Source of the DNA: Bacteroidota bacterium
GTDB lineage: Bacteria; Bacteroidota; Bacteroidia; Chitinophagales; Chitinophagaceae
Direction: 5' to 3'
Assembly: GCA_023428755.1 (NCBI GenBank)
Contig: JAEYWX010000017.1
Coordinates: forward strand, 124,001-188,000
Length of the DNA: 64,000 nucleotides
Part shown: one piece after another, positions 49,125 through 57,661 of the stretch
Layout: every line of letters starts with the position of its first letter
How positions within the stretch are numbered: position 1 is the stretch's first letter
Position numbers and translations under genes: made by a program
The notes under the pieces: model-generated
Told to the model about the DNA's origin: nothing
Seen by the model: only the letters and a program-made list of their open reading frames with translations
Database searches by the model: none

Positions 49125-50390
49125 ATGATGAATCAACAAATCTATGCCTCCATTATTACGATTGGAGATGAACTATTGATCGGACAGACCATTGATACCA
49201 ACAGTGCATGGATGGCACAGGAACTGAATAAAATCGGTGTGTGGGTAAAGCGTCGTGTGGCTTTAGGTGATACACGGGAAGATATCTGGCGTGCGCTGGA
49301 TGAAGAAGCTGCTTCTTCACATATTATTCTACTTACAGGCGGACTTGGCCCAACAGCAGATGATATAACCAAGCCCCTGCTTTGTGATTATTTTGGCGGA
49401 AAAATGGTGATGAATGAAATGGTGCTGGATCATGTGAAAAATATTTTTCTGAAACTGAATCGCCCCATCATTGAACGCAATCTAAAACAAGCCGAAGTAC
49501 CCGACGTATGCGAAGTGCTCATGAACAAACGTGGTACAGCACCGGGCATGTTGTTTCGCAGAGGCGATCGCATCTATGTTTCAATGCCGGGAGTGCCACA
49601 TGAAATGAAAGGCATTATGACCGGTAGCGTGTTGCCGTTGATTCAACAAGAATATACGCTGCCCTTTATTTTGCACCGTACATTGTTAACCGCCGGTGTG
49701 GGTGAATCCTTTCTTGCCGAAAAAATAAATGCCTGGGAAGAAGCATTGCCTTCGCATATTAAACTGGCGTACTTACCTAATTACGGCATGGTACGTTTGC
49801 GGTTATCCGCCACCGGTACACAAAAAGAGCCGTTGGAACATGAACTGGAGCAGCAGTTTGAACAATTGCAAAACCAGGTGCGTGAGCATATGGTGGTGAA
49901 TGAAGATATGCCCCTGGAAAAAGCATTGGGACAATTGTTGCTGAAACGAAAAAAATCAATGGCTACTGCCGAAAGTTGCAGTGGCGGCTATATTGCACAC
50001 TTGATCACTGCTATCCCAGGCTCCTCTGAATATTTTAAAGGAACGGTGGTTGCGTATGCGTACGATGTAAAAGAAGATATACTGGGCGTTGAGCACAGCA
50101 CACTTGAAACAAAAGGTGCAGTAAGTGAAGAAACCGTTACAGAAATGCTGCGGGGATTGTTGCAAAAAACAACTGCCGATTATGGCATCGCCACCAGTGG
50201 TATCATGGGGCCCGGCGGCGGAACCGACGATAAACCGGTGGGTACGGTGTGGGTAGCGGTTGGCTCCCGGGAAAAAATGATCGCCAAACGGCTCCATTTC
50301 CGATTCGACAGGTTGCGGAATATTGAATTAACAGCGGCCAATGCCATGTTGATGCTGTTCCAGTTTATTGAGGGAGAGGAAGATAAATAA
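49125..50390 (+). CDS. cinA: CinA-family protein (nicotinamide-nucleotide amidohydrolase)
   Basis: This 421-residue protein has an N-terminal molybdopterin-binding-like COG1058 domain (ITIGDELLIGQTIDTNSAWM, LTGGLGPTADDITK), which in CinA hydrolyses ADP-ribose or pyrophosphate, and a C-terminal PncC-type domain (MATAESCSGGYIAHLITAIP, TSGIMGPGGGTDDKPVGTVW) that deamidates nicotinamide mononucleotide. Its role is NAD recycling; the competence name is historical. A second start ATG is at 49128. Confidence 0.93.
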   Translation: MMNQQIYASIITIGDELLIGQTIDTNSAWMAQELNKIGVWVKRRVALGDTREDIWRALDEEAASSHIILLTGGLGPTADDITKPLLCDYFGGKMVMNEMVLDHVKNIFLKLNRPIIERNLKQAEVPDVCEVLMNKRGTAPGMLFRRGDRIYVSMPGVPHEMKGIMTGSVLPLIQQEYTLPFILHRTLLTAGVGESFLAEKINAWEEALPSHIKLAYLPNYGMVRLRLSATGTQKEPLEHELEQQFEQLQNQVREHMVVNEDMPLEKALGQLLLKRKKSMATAESCSGGYIAHLITAIPGSSEYFKGTVVAYAYDVKEDILGVEHSTLETKGAVSEETVTEMLRGLLQKTTADYGIATSGIMGPGGGTDDKPVGTVWVAVGSREKMIAKRLHFRFDRLRNIELTAANAMLMLFQFIEGEEDK

Positions 50391-50402
50391 CTATCCAATC
50401 CT

Positions 50403-50410
50403 TACCTTTG
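50403..50410 (+). promoter_or_regulatory. -7 box upstream of the E2 gene
   Basis: TACCTTTG matches TAnnTTTG but lies 144 bases before the E2 start. Either the message has a long leader or a small reading frame (50425-50568) comes first. Confidence 0.45.
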
Positions 50411-50424
50411 GCGCCTATTAACGA

Positions 50425-50568
50425 TTGTTTGTCCAGCTAATTGGTGCAGTTATCGGCTTGCTGATGCCTGCAATGTTGTACAAGAGTGCGACGCAACCAA
50501 AGAGGAACAGAATTACTGTTGCTGGTCAACAAAAAATAAAAACTTCAAATTATTATGGCTGTAGTTGA
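50425..50568 (+). CDS. Possible 47-residue membrane peptide (uncertain)
   Basis: A TTG-initiated frame encodes one hydrophobic segment (FVQLIGAVIGLLMPAMLY) followed by a basic tail (KSATQPKRNRITVAGQQK). It begins 14 bases after a -7 box and its stop overlaps the E2 start by 14 bases. Membrane-helix-plus-basic-tail composition is suggestive, but the weak start codon and lack of known relatives mean that it may be non-coding leader. Confidence 0.25.
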   Translation: MFVQLIGAVIGLLMPAMLYKSATQPKRNRITVAGQQKIKTSNYYGCS

Positions 50569-51910
50569 TTTAGTAATGCCCAAGCTTGGTGAAAGTATTA
50601 TGGAAGCCACGATTTTGCGTTGGCACAAAAAACCGGGCGACAGTATTAAAATGGATGAAACGGTGCTCGACATTGCAACCGATAAAGTGGACAGTGAAGT
50701 GCCCAGCACAGCAGAAGGTGTGTTGAGTGAAGTGTTGTTCAACGAAAATGATGTGGTTCCCATTGGTGCTGTAATTGCACGTATTAAAACCGGTGCAGCC
50801 GAAACCGCAGCTGCTCCTGCTCCCACTCCTGCACCTGCCCAGGTTGTTGAATCGGTGAATGCCGAGGTATTGGATGAAGAAATTCCCTACCAGCCTGCCG
50901 GAGCTAAAGTAAGTGCTGCCACAAATGGCATTCGTTTTTATTCGCCGCTTGTATTGAATATTGCTGCACAGGAAGGCATTGGTATGGCTGAATTGGAAAA
51001 AATCCCCGGCACCGGTAACGAAGGCCGTGTTACGAAAAAAGATATTCTGCAATATGTGAGTACGAGGAAATCGGAAGGAACTGTTCCACCACAAGCTACA
51101 AGTAAAGAAGATGTGTTGGTTGTGCCGATGAACAGAGTTGAACAGGCACCACAGCAACAACCGGCTTCTGCTCCATCGATGGCACCAACCGTGTACAGTG
51201 GTAATGTAGAGATCATTGAAATGGATCGTATGCGCAAGTTGATTGCTGATCATATGGTGCGCAGCAAGCAAACCAGTCCGCATGTAACCAGCTTTACGGA
51301 AACAGATGTAACCAACCTGGTACAGTGGAGAGATAAGATGAAGAAAGAGTTTGAAAAGCGGGAAGGAACAAAGATCACATTTACTCCGTTGTTTATTGAA
51401 GCAATTGTAAAGTGCATCAAGAAATATCCGTTGATCAACAGTTCAGTTGATGGCGACCGCATTATTGTAAAGAAAGATATCAACATTGGTATGGCAACCG
51501 CTTTACCAAGCGGGAATTTGATTGTGCCGGTGATTAAAAATGCAGATCAGTTGAATTTGGTTGGTTTAACCAAACAGGTGAACAATCTTGCAGACAGTGC
51601 ACGCAACGGTAAACTAAAAGCCGATGATACAACCGGCGGCACATTTACATTGACCAATGTGGGAACCTTTGGCAGTTTAATGGGTACGCCAATTATCAAT
51701 CAGCCACAGGTGGCTGTGTTGGCAGTTGGTGCCATTAAGAAACGTCCGGTGGTGATTGAAACACCACATGGTGATAGTATTGCCATCCGCCACATGATGT
51801 ATTTAAGTATGAGTTACGATCATCGCATTATTGATGGCAGTCTTGGTGCTACGTTTTTAACGGCTGTTGCAAATGAGTTACAGAATTTTAACCCTGACAG
51901 AGATTTGTAA
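50555..51910 (+). CDS. 2-oxo acid dehydrogenase E2 (lipoyl acyltransferase)
   Basis: This 451-residue acyltransferase has one N-terminal lipoyl domain with the modified lysine in ATDKVDSEV (K44), an Ala/Pro-rich linker, an E3-binding segment (SPLVLNIAAQEGIG, EGRVTKKDIL), a second linker and a catalytic domain ending with SYDHRIIDGSLGATF (DHRxxDG). It transfers acyl groups to CoA in a pyruvate, 2-oxoglutarate or branched-chain complex. E1 and E3 genes are not adjacent, so the complex cannot be assigned. A strong palindromic terminator follows. Confidence 0.92.
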   Translation: MAVVDLVMPKLGESIMEATILRWHKKPGDSIKMDETVLDIATDKVDSEVPSTAEGVLSEVLFNENDVVPIGAVIARIKTGAAETAAAPAPTPAPAQVVESVNAEVLDEEIPYQPAGAKVSAATNGIRFYSPLVLNIAAQEGIGMAELEKIPGTGNEGRVTKKDILQYVSTRKSEGTVPPQATSKEDVLVVPMNRVEQAPQQQPASAPSMAPTVYSGNVEIIEMDRMRKLIADHMVRSKQTSPHVTSFTETDVTNLVQWRDKMKKEFEKREGTKITFTPLFIEAIVKCIKKYPLINSSVDGDRIIVKKDINIGMATALPSGNLIVPVIKNADQLNLVGLTKQVNNLADSARNGKLKADDTTGGTFTLTNVGTFGSLMGTPIINQPQVAVLAVGAIKKRPVVIETPHGDSIAIRHMMYLSMSYDHRIIDGSLGATFLTAVANELQNFNPDRDL

Positions 51911-51929
51911 ACGCATCAGCATACAAACT

Positions 51930-51961
51930 AAAATCCCGGTTCAATTGAACCGGGATTTTTT
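51930..51961. terminator. Bidirectional terminator between E2 and the histidine phosphatase
   Basis: AAAATCCCGGTTCAA and TTGAACCGGGATTTT form a perfect 30-base palindrome with a T tail, located between two convergent stops. Confidence 0.85.
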
Positions 51962-51971
51962 ATTTGATCAT

Positions 51972-52487
51972 TTAAAACGTTCTGCGTTCAAATGTATATT
52001 TCTTTCCTTTTCGATTTACAAGAAAAAGATTACTGTATTCGGTTTCGGGAAGATCAGTTAACAATGATTGCCCCATTATTTTATTCACCAGATCATCAAC
52101 GGTGTTTGAATGACCAACGATCAGTACATCGCCTTTCTTGATAGCTTTTACACGGTTGATGAATTGATCAGCACTATCTCTTGGCGAATACAATTGTATT
52201 GCAACTCCTTTTGATTCGCTTAATGGCTTTGCAGTTGATTTTGTACGGATGTACGGTGTTGAAAAGATGGCAGCAAATGATTTATCCTGCAATAATGTTT
52301 TGAGGTTTTGTGCCCGTTGTTCACCCTCTGCTGATAATGGCACATCGCTGCTCATGTTGGCATTGGCGGTGGCTTTTTCAGCATGGCGTACAATATAATA
52401 GGTATTACGGCTGCAGGAAGTAAACAGAACAAGGCATAAAGCAATCGTTAAAATTGATGATACGTTTGGTTTTGTGGCAATTGGCAT
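51972..52487 (-). CDS. SixA-like histidine phosphatase lipoprotein
   Basis: This 171-residue protein has a lipoprotein signal ending in VLFTSCS and the histidine phosphatase signature YYIVRHAEK (RHAE, catalytic His). STPYIRTKSTAKPL gives the second arginine, and DVLIVGHSNTVDDLV the second histidine. It is small and close to the SixA/phosphoglycerate-mutase-like group. Being exported, it would act on phospho-substrates outside the cytosol. The substrate is unknown. Confidence 0.88.
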   Translation of the reverse strand: MPIATKPNVSSILTIALCLVLFTSCSRNTYYIVRHAEKATANANMSSDVPLSAEGEQRAQNLKTLLQDKSFAAIFSTPYIRTKSTAKPLSESKGVAIQLYSPRDSADQFINRVKAIKKGDVLIVGHSNTVDDLVNKIMGQSLLTDLPETEYSNLFLVNRKGKKYTFERRTF

Positions 52488-52558
52488 GAAACAAGGTTTT
52501 TAATTTTTAAATGTGTTTTGTAAATTTAAGGAACAAAAACCCAGTAAACATCTCACGT

Positions 52559-53272
52559 ATGAAGACTTTATCCGAAACCTGGTTTGCCGATGGCTTTATT
52601 GATTTTGAATTGAAAAAATACACCCTGCTCGCCTATTTACAGGAAGTAAATAAATATTTCAACGAAGCCAAATTATATCCGCAACTGGCTGATGTGATCT
52701 TCCACTACAATAACCTGGTTGCCTTTCGGGAAAATAAGAAATACCTTCAGGAGCAGTTTCCGAAAAAACTGACAGGCATCCAAATTGAAAAATTACAGTT
52801 GTTATACGAGCAGATGATTGAAGATGATGAGCTGATGCAGGAACTGGAAACCATCATGCATTATTCCATCGACACCATGAAATCAACCATCAGCAATGGT
52901 ACAGAAATTTATGAAATGGTGGAACAAAGTATTTCAATTAATCCCATTGGTCTGCTTCCGCTGGATACTCGAGAAGGGTATTTATTTTTACGAAGCACCA
53001 ATGAAAAGCAAACAAAAGTATATCAATACCGGCTCAGCTTTTTTGAACGGCACGATGAGCAATACCGAACATTGAAAACAAGTTTCATTGATTCGTGGAT
53101 GAGTAATATTGTGAATACGTATGAAAGTATCAAAGGCGAACTCATTCGTAATAAAACAGAATTGCCCAACCCGGCCGTATACAGTATAGAAACAAATCTC
53201 TCCTACCCTATAGAAGAAACATTTTTACCCATTGCTAAACGGAGATTTGTGAAATTCTTGACTGCTGCCTGA
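52559..53272 (+). CDS. Conserved-looking cytosolic protein of unknown function
   Basis: This 237-residue protein from ATG 52559 has no signal peptide and is rich in helices: ELKKYTLLAYLQEVNKYFNE, QLADVIFHYNNLVAFRENKK, and EKLQLLYEQMIEDDELMQEL. A segment of strands follows (IGLLPLDTREGYLFLRS, KVYQYRLSFFERHDEQYRTL). No catalytic motif was recognised. It overlaps the convergent membrane-protein gene by 38 bases at its 3' end. Both frames look coding up to the overlap. Confidence 0.65.
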   Translation: MKTLSETWFADGFIDFELKKYTLLAYLQEVNKYFNEAKLYPQLADVIFHYNNLVAFRENKKYLQEQFPKKLTGIQIEKLQLLYEQMIEDDELMQELETIMHYSIDTMKSTISNGTEIYEMVEQSISINPIGLLPLDTREGYLFLRSTNEKQTKVYQYRLSFFERHDEQYRTLKTSFIDSWMSNIVNTYESIKGELIRNKTELPNPAVYSIETNLSYPIEETFLPIAKRRFVKFLTAA

Positions 53273-54539
53273 CGTAATACAACACAAAGATTGAACTGAT
53301 CAACGGAACAATATACAAATACACATACGGAATCAATACAAAGCCGTAAAACACGGCCAGGTATATTTTTAAAGCAGCAGCAGCAACCAGCGGAATGTAC
53401 AAACGTTGTTTTTTGCCAATCAGCCAATACCATACAGCCAGCAGTAACACAGCGCTCATTGTGAGTACCAAATGAATGGTTTTATACATTTTCAGTTTTT
53501 CTTCTACGGTACCTCTTGACCGGTTGTAAAACCATGCAGCCATTCCTGTACCACGAAATAATTGAAATGGTTTATCACCGGGCGCCTGCCAGGTTTGTCC
53601 TTTCCATTCACTTAATGATGCATTCGAATAGGTTTGCAATCCCTTCAAAAAAATACTAACATCTTTTAAAAGAAATGGAACAATATATAACAGACAAACT
53701 CCGGCTACAACAGCTCCTATCCATTTAAAAACGGAGGGAACACCGTCTTTTATTGCCAGCAATAACACAAGAAAAGGCAACCATAATACAATGGAATAAC
53801 GTGACAAAACAATTAGTAACAATGTGCCTGCAATGATCCACCATTTTCTTTTTTCAAGTGCAAACAGAAAATAGGCATAGTACGAACCGATCATTAATTC
53901 CACAGTACGCATAAACGACAGATCAGAAGCGAAAAGATAACCCCAGAACAGGAATTGTAATAAAAGAAAGAGAAACAGATCCGAACGGTCGGCATTGTTG
54001 TCCTCTTCAAACTGTTTTGAAAAAATAAACAGCACCAGTAACCAGCTTCCAAAAACAAGGTACCTGTAATCGATCATCATAAATTCTGTAAGATGAAAAG
54101 GCCACCAGGTAAACGGCAGATAGGTAGGAAATGCTTCATACCCCCATTCAGTAATCATTTGGTAAGGAAAAATATGCTGGCTATGTCTTTCTACAAGCAT
54201 TTGAATATGAGGTATCACATCCGAATCTTTCACATTTACCGGATGTAGATGTAAATACCGAGCCCAGAAAACAAAATTCAATGCAGCAAAAAACCACCAG
54301 CCGTAACTCCTGAACTGTTGCGATTGCCGGCTTAATCCATGCGCAGAGTCGGGTGCTTCTGTAGTTGTAATCAACGGATATAATCCAATGAGCAACGAAA
54401 TTACAAACAGGAATATGCCATTCATCACCGGCGATAAAAACATCGTTCGTAAAAAAGTGGTAAAGAGAATCTCAACTGCAACAAGAAAAAAAAGAATTGT
54501 TACCGAGGTTGTATAGGAAAGTTTCAGCTTTGGAAACAT
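53235..54539 (-). CDS. Polytopic membrane protein, GT-C-like
   Basis: This 434-residue protein has about ten membrane helices and, after the first pair, a loop with an acidic pair, VKDSDVIPHIQMLVERHSQH, and YEAFPTYLPFTWWPFHLTEF. The overall plan of an acidic early periplasmic loop and many helices resembles GT-C fold mannosyl- or arabinosyltransferases that use polyprenyl-phosphate sugars. No family match is certain. A polyprenyl-phosphate sugar synthase is encoded at 61228. It overlaps the convergent 52559 gene by 38 bases. Confidence 0.6.
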   Translation of the reverse strand: MFPKLKLSYTTSVTILFFLVAVEILFTTFLRTMFLSPVMNGIFLFVISLLIGLYPLITTTEAPDSAHGLSRQSQQFRSYGWWFFAALNFVFWARYLHLHPVNVKDSDVIPHIQMLVERHSQHIFPYQMITEWGYEAFPTYLPFTWWPFHLTEFMMIDYRYLVFGSWLLVLFIFSKQFEEDNNADRSDLFLFLLLQFLFWGYLFASDLSFMRTVELMIGSYYAYFLFALEKRKWWIIAGTLLLIVLSRYSIVLWLPFLVLLLAIKDGVPSVFKWIGAVVAGVCLLYIVPFLLKDVSIFLKGLQTYSNASLSEWKGQTWQAPGDKPFQLFRGTGMAAWFYNRSRGTVEEKLKMYKTIHLVLTMSAVLLLAVWYWLIGKKQRLYIPLVAAAALKIYLAVFYGFVLIPYVYLYIVPLISSIFVLYYVRQQSRISQISV

Positions 54540-54571
54540 GGTGGATCAATTGATGCAGAACAAGATAAAAG

Positions 54572-54597
54572 AAAAGCCGGTTAAACAACCGGCTTTT
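54572..54597 (-). terminator. Terminator of the S9 peptidase gene
   Basis: AAAAGCCGGTT and AACCGGCTTTT pair around AAAC, 22 bases past the peptidase stop on the minus strand and just before the start of the GT-C-like gene. Confidence 0.75.
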
Positions 54598-54619
54598 TAC
54601 TGACATTTTTTTGATTTTG

Positions 54620-57583
54620 TTATTTGATGTCAAATCCCCAATCAATTCCTTTGTTTACAGCAGGAACACCTTCTTTCATCCACACGGGCATCGGTGCGCC
54701 CTTCAGGTAATGATCGAAGAACTGACTGAGACGAATAGAAAGATCTTTTCGGTTTCTGCGTTCTACAAGATTGTGATCTTCATCGTTGTATTGAAGGAAC
54801 CACGCTTTCTTATCTAAACGACGTAACGCTGTGAAGAATTCAATACTCTGGTACCAGGGAACTGCCCCGTCTTTATCGTTATGCATTAACAACAATGGTG
54901 TTGTTACTTTATCTGCTTTAAACAACGGTGAGTTTTTGGTATACAAATCAGGGCGTTGCCAAGGCGTTGCGCCCAAGCGTGTTTGTGAACGCTCATACTG
55001 AAACTGTCGGCTGATGCCTGCACCCCAACGGATACCTCCGTATGCACTAAACATATTTGCAACCGGTGCACCTGCTCCGGCAGCTGCAAACATTTTGGTG
55101 CGTGTAACAAGATATGCAACCTGGTAACCGCCCCAGCTTTGTCCCTGGATCGCCATCTTGGTACTGTCAACAAATTTCATTTTGCTGAGGTACTTGCCTG
55201 CACTTACAACTGAGTTGTAAGCACTTTCACCCGGCTCGCCATCTTTGTAATAAATGTTTGGATCAAACACCAGGTAGCCATTGCTTGTGAAATAAGCGAT
55301 ATTGATTGTAGATGCACTTGGCGCCGGTGTACGGTAACTGTAACGTGTATCTGCATTGCGCTCGTAGAAATAAAAGATCACCGGATATTTTTTGTTGGGA
55401 TCGAAATTTTCCGGCTTGAATAATAACCCCTCCGATTCTTTGCCATCAAACATTTTCCATTTATGCAATTCAACAGTGTACCAATTATACTCTTTCTGTT
55501 GTTCATTGATGAAGCTTAGTTGTTTTGCTGCTTTGTGATCTTGTGCATTACCCAACGTTGTCGAAAAAAGACTTGAACTCATTTGCGGTGTCATGGCTGT
55601 ATAAACCAGTACATCGCTGTTCTTTCCTTTCAATACATTTCCACTGTTGATTACAGCAGGATTTGTAACAGCTATTGACTCGTTGAGTACAAAACTGTTG
55701 CCCAGCTTGTATGTCATTAAGCCGTAACCTTTTTCTTTATTATCAAACACTCCAAACAGTAATGTCTGTCCGTCCTTAACAGCACGTTCTTCACGATCAA
55801 GCACACTGTTTCGGAAGGTCAATTGTTTTTTACGTCCGGTACCATTAGTTATGCAAACGGGCTTCACTGTTCCTGTTGGATCAATTTTCCAAATGTCAAA
55901 CTTATCATACACATACAAAGCCGCATCATTTTCGTGCCAACCCATTATGCCATGTGGTGGAGGATCATCGGGATGATCATCATCCTCATCATACAATGGC
56001 ACTTTAATATCCTTTGTTACAACAATGGTTTTAGCGGTTGCTACATCATACGACATGTACTGATGTGCCTTCCAGTCAAACCACATCACAAATTTTCCTT
56101 TGGGCGAAATGTTACCACTGCGTATTTTCTTAGCGATGAGTTTACGCTCACCGGTTTTTACATTAACCAGGTACACATCACTGTAATTGTGCTGCTCCCA
56201 TTGATTTTGTTTTCGGTAAGGCTTACTATTAAACCCAACGGCAACATCGGCATCATCGTCATCTGTAGTTGAAACACGATCCAACGTTGCATCACTTAAC
56301 ATGGTAACTGCGGTGGCATCACCATGTAAAACAGCAAGGTGACTGCGGCGTAATTCCATGTTCAGTTGCACCAGTTGCTGTGGCTGTAGTTGATCGTCGT
56401 TGTAATGCCAGATGTCTAACCGTGCAGTTTCAAAATCAACCAACGAGGTGTCTTTTGGCTGACGGATCGGTACCAACCCAAAATATAAGCGGTCACCTTT
56501 TTTACTGAATTTATTTTGATAATCGGGACTTACAGTAAGACCAGACTGTACACCCGCACTGTTACGGTCAACACGTAAACGGGCGCTGTCCATTCCAGCT
56601 TTGTAATACCAGAGTTTATAAAACTTGCGTAAAGCTTTGCTTACACTGTCACGTTCTGCCACAAATGCAACCTGTGTACCGGCCGCATCAATGGCATAAT
56701 TCTTCACATCATTAAACCCTTTGAAAACCGTATCTACTTTTCCCGTTGCGGTGTTCATCCAAAGTACAGCGGGTTTGCTTAATGTATCACCATTCTTTTT
56801 GCTGGTTTCCATGATCAGGGTATTCCCGTTTTCACTGAAATAATACTCATTCACCAGTTTAAATTTCTTTTCTTCGCCGGTTTGTGTATTGCGTACCACC
56901 AGTTCGGTTCCTTCTTCCACCATTTCACCGGCTGGTCTTGCTGCAGGTCTTGTTCCATTGCGTGAAGGTTGTAAAACCGTTAAGCCTTTTGTTTTTGCTT
57001 CATTGGCTTTGTTCTTTAAACTATCCGCTACACGCATCAACGAATCAGCCATTAAAACCATTTTATTGATCTGCGTCAATGAATCGGGTTTCGGTGCAGG
57101 CTTTGGAGGCTCAGGCAGTGCTTTGTCTAAATGATAGGCCACCCATCCATTTCCCTTTTCGGGTGTTTTGTAACTTTTTACCCGTGCCACTTTCCACACG
57201 TCTTCTTTTCCAAATTCAAGAATGGCCAAACTATCTTTCGGCATATCATCCGGACGTTTCTTTTTGATCCTCGCATCACGGGTATCTTTAAACAACGGAC
57301 GAATTTTGAAGATCACAAATCGACTGTCGTTGGTGATGATGGAATTATAGCCACGAGCCACTGTTTTTTTATACGAACCATCGGTTGATTGAATGATGAG
57401 GTCTCCATCACCTTCCTGCGGATTCACCATGTAAACCACCCATTTCCCATCATCACTGATCTGGGCACCCTGCACACTTTGCCAGCGGTCGTACACCGAA
57501 TGGTCGAGTGGTTTTTTGGATTGGGCAATACTTAACAGCGGAGCTGAAAGCAAAAGACAAAAGAAGAATTTTCTCATGTGCAA
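54620..57583 (-). CDS. Exported S9-family (prolyl oligopeptidase type) peptidase
   Basis: This 987-residue protein has a signal peptide (RKFFFCLLLSAPLLSIAQ), a long beta-propeller region and a C-terminal alpha/beta-hydrolase domain. The catalytic serine is in GQSWGGYQVAYL, the aspartate in LLMHNDKDGAVPW and the histidine in YNDEDHNLVERRN. S9 enzymes of Bacteroidota cleave peptides in the periplasm or outside the cell, often after proline or alanine. The catalytic triad is complete. It is divergent from a TonB-dependent receptor gene, so peptide cleavage and uptake may be linked. A large insertion with proline and acidic residues lies in the propeller. Confidence 0.92.
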   Translation of the reverse strand: MHMRKFFFCLLLSAPLLSIAQSKKPLDHSVYDRWQSVQGAQISDDGKWVVYMVNPQEGDGDLIIQSTDGSYKKTVARGYNSIITNDSRFVIFKIRPLFKDTRDARIKKKRPDDMPKDSLAILEFGKEDVWKVARVKSYKTPEKGNGWVAYHLDKALPEPPKPAPKPDSLTQINKMVLMADSLMRVADSLKNKANEAKTKGLTVLQPSRNGTRPAARPAGEMVEEGTELVVRNTQTGEEKKFKLVNEYYFSENGNTLIMETSKKNGDTLSKPAVLWMNTATGKVDTVFKGFNDVKNYAIDAAGTQVAFVAERDSVSKALRKFYKLWYYKAGMDSARLRVDRNSAGVQSGLTVSPDYQNKFSKKGDRLYFGLVPIRQPKDTSLVDFETARLDIWHYNDDQLQPQQLVQLNMELRRSHLAVLHGDATAVTMLSDATLDRVSTTDDDDADVAVGFNSKPYRKQNQWEQHNYSDVYLVNVKTGERKLIAKKIRSGNISPKGKFVMWFDWKAHQYMSYDVATAKTIVVTKDIKVPLYDEDDDHPDDPPPHGIMGWHENDAALYVYDKFDIWKIDPTGTVKPVCITNGTGRKKQLTFRNSVLDREERAVKDGQTLLFGVFDNKEKGYGLMTYKLGNSFVLNESIAVTNPAVINSGNVLKGKNSDVLVYTAMTPQMSSSLFSTTLGNAQDHKAAKQLSFINEQQKEYNWYTVELHKWKMFDGKESEGLLFKPENFDPNKKYPVIFYFYERNADTRYSYRTPAPSASTINIAYFTSNGYLVFDPNIYYKDGEPGESAYNSVVSAGKYLSKMKFVDSTKMAIQGQSWGGYQVAYLVTRTKMFAAAGAGAPVANMFSAYGGIRWGAGISRQFQYERSQTRLGATPWQRPDLYTKNSPLFKADKVTTPLLLMHNDKDGAVPWYQSIEFFTALRRLDKKAWFLQYNDEDHNLVERRNRKDLSIRLSQFFDHYLKGAPMPVWMKEGVPAVNKGIDWGFDIK

Positions 57584-57661
57584 TAGTTTTTTAAAAGTTC
57601 GTCAAGTTAAATTAAACAATTTAGCTGTATCCTTGTTTTACACCAACGGAATATATTACTT

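Noticed and set aside
50570..51283. A 237-codon minus-strand frame
   Set aside because: It is antisense to the lipoyl acyltransferase gene and has a composition typical of shadow frames.
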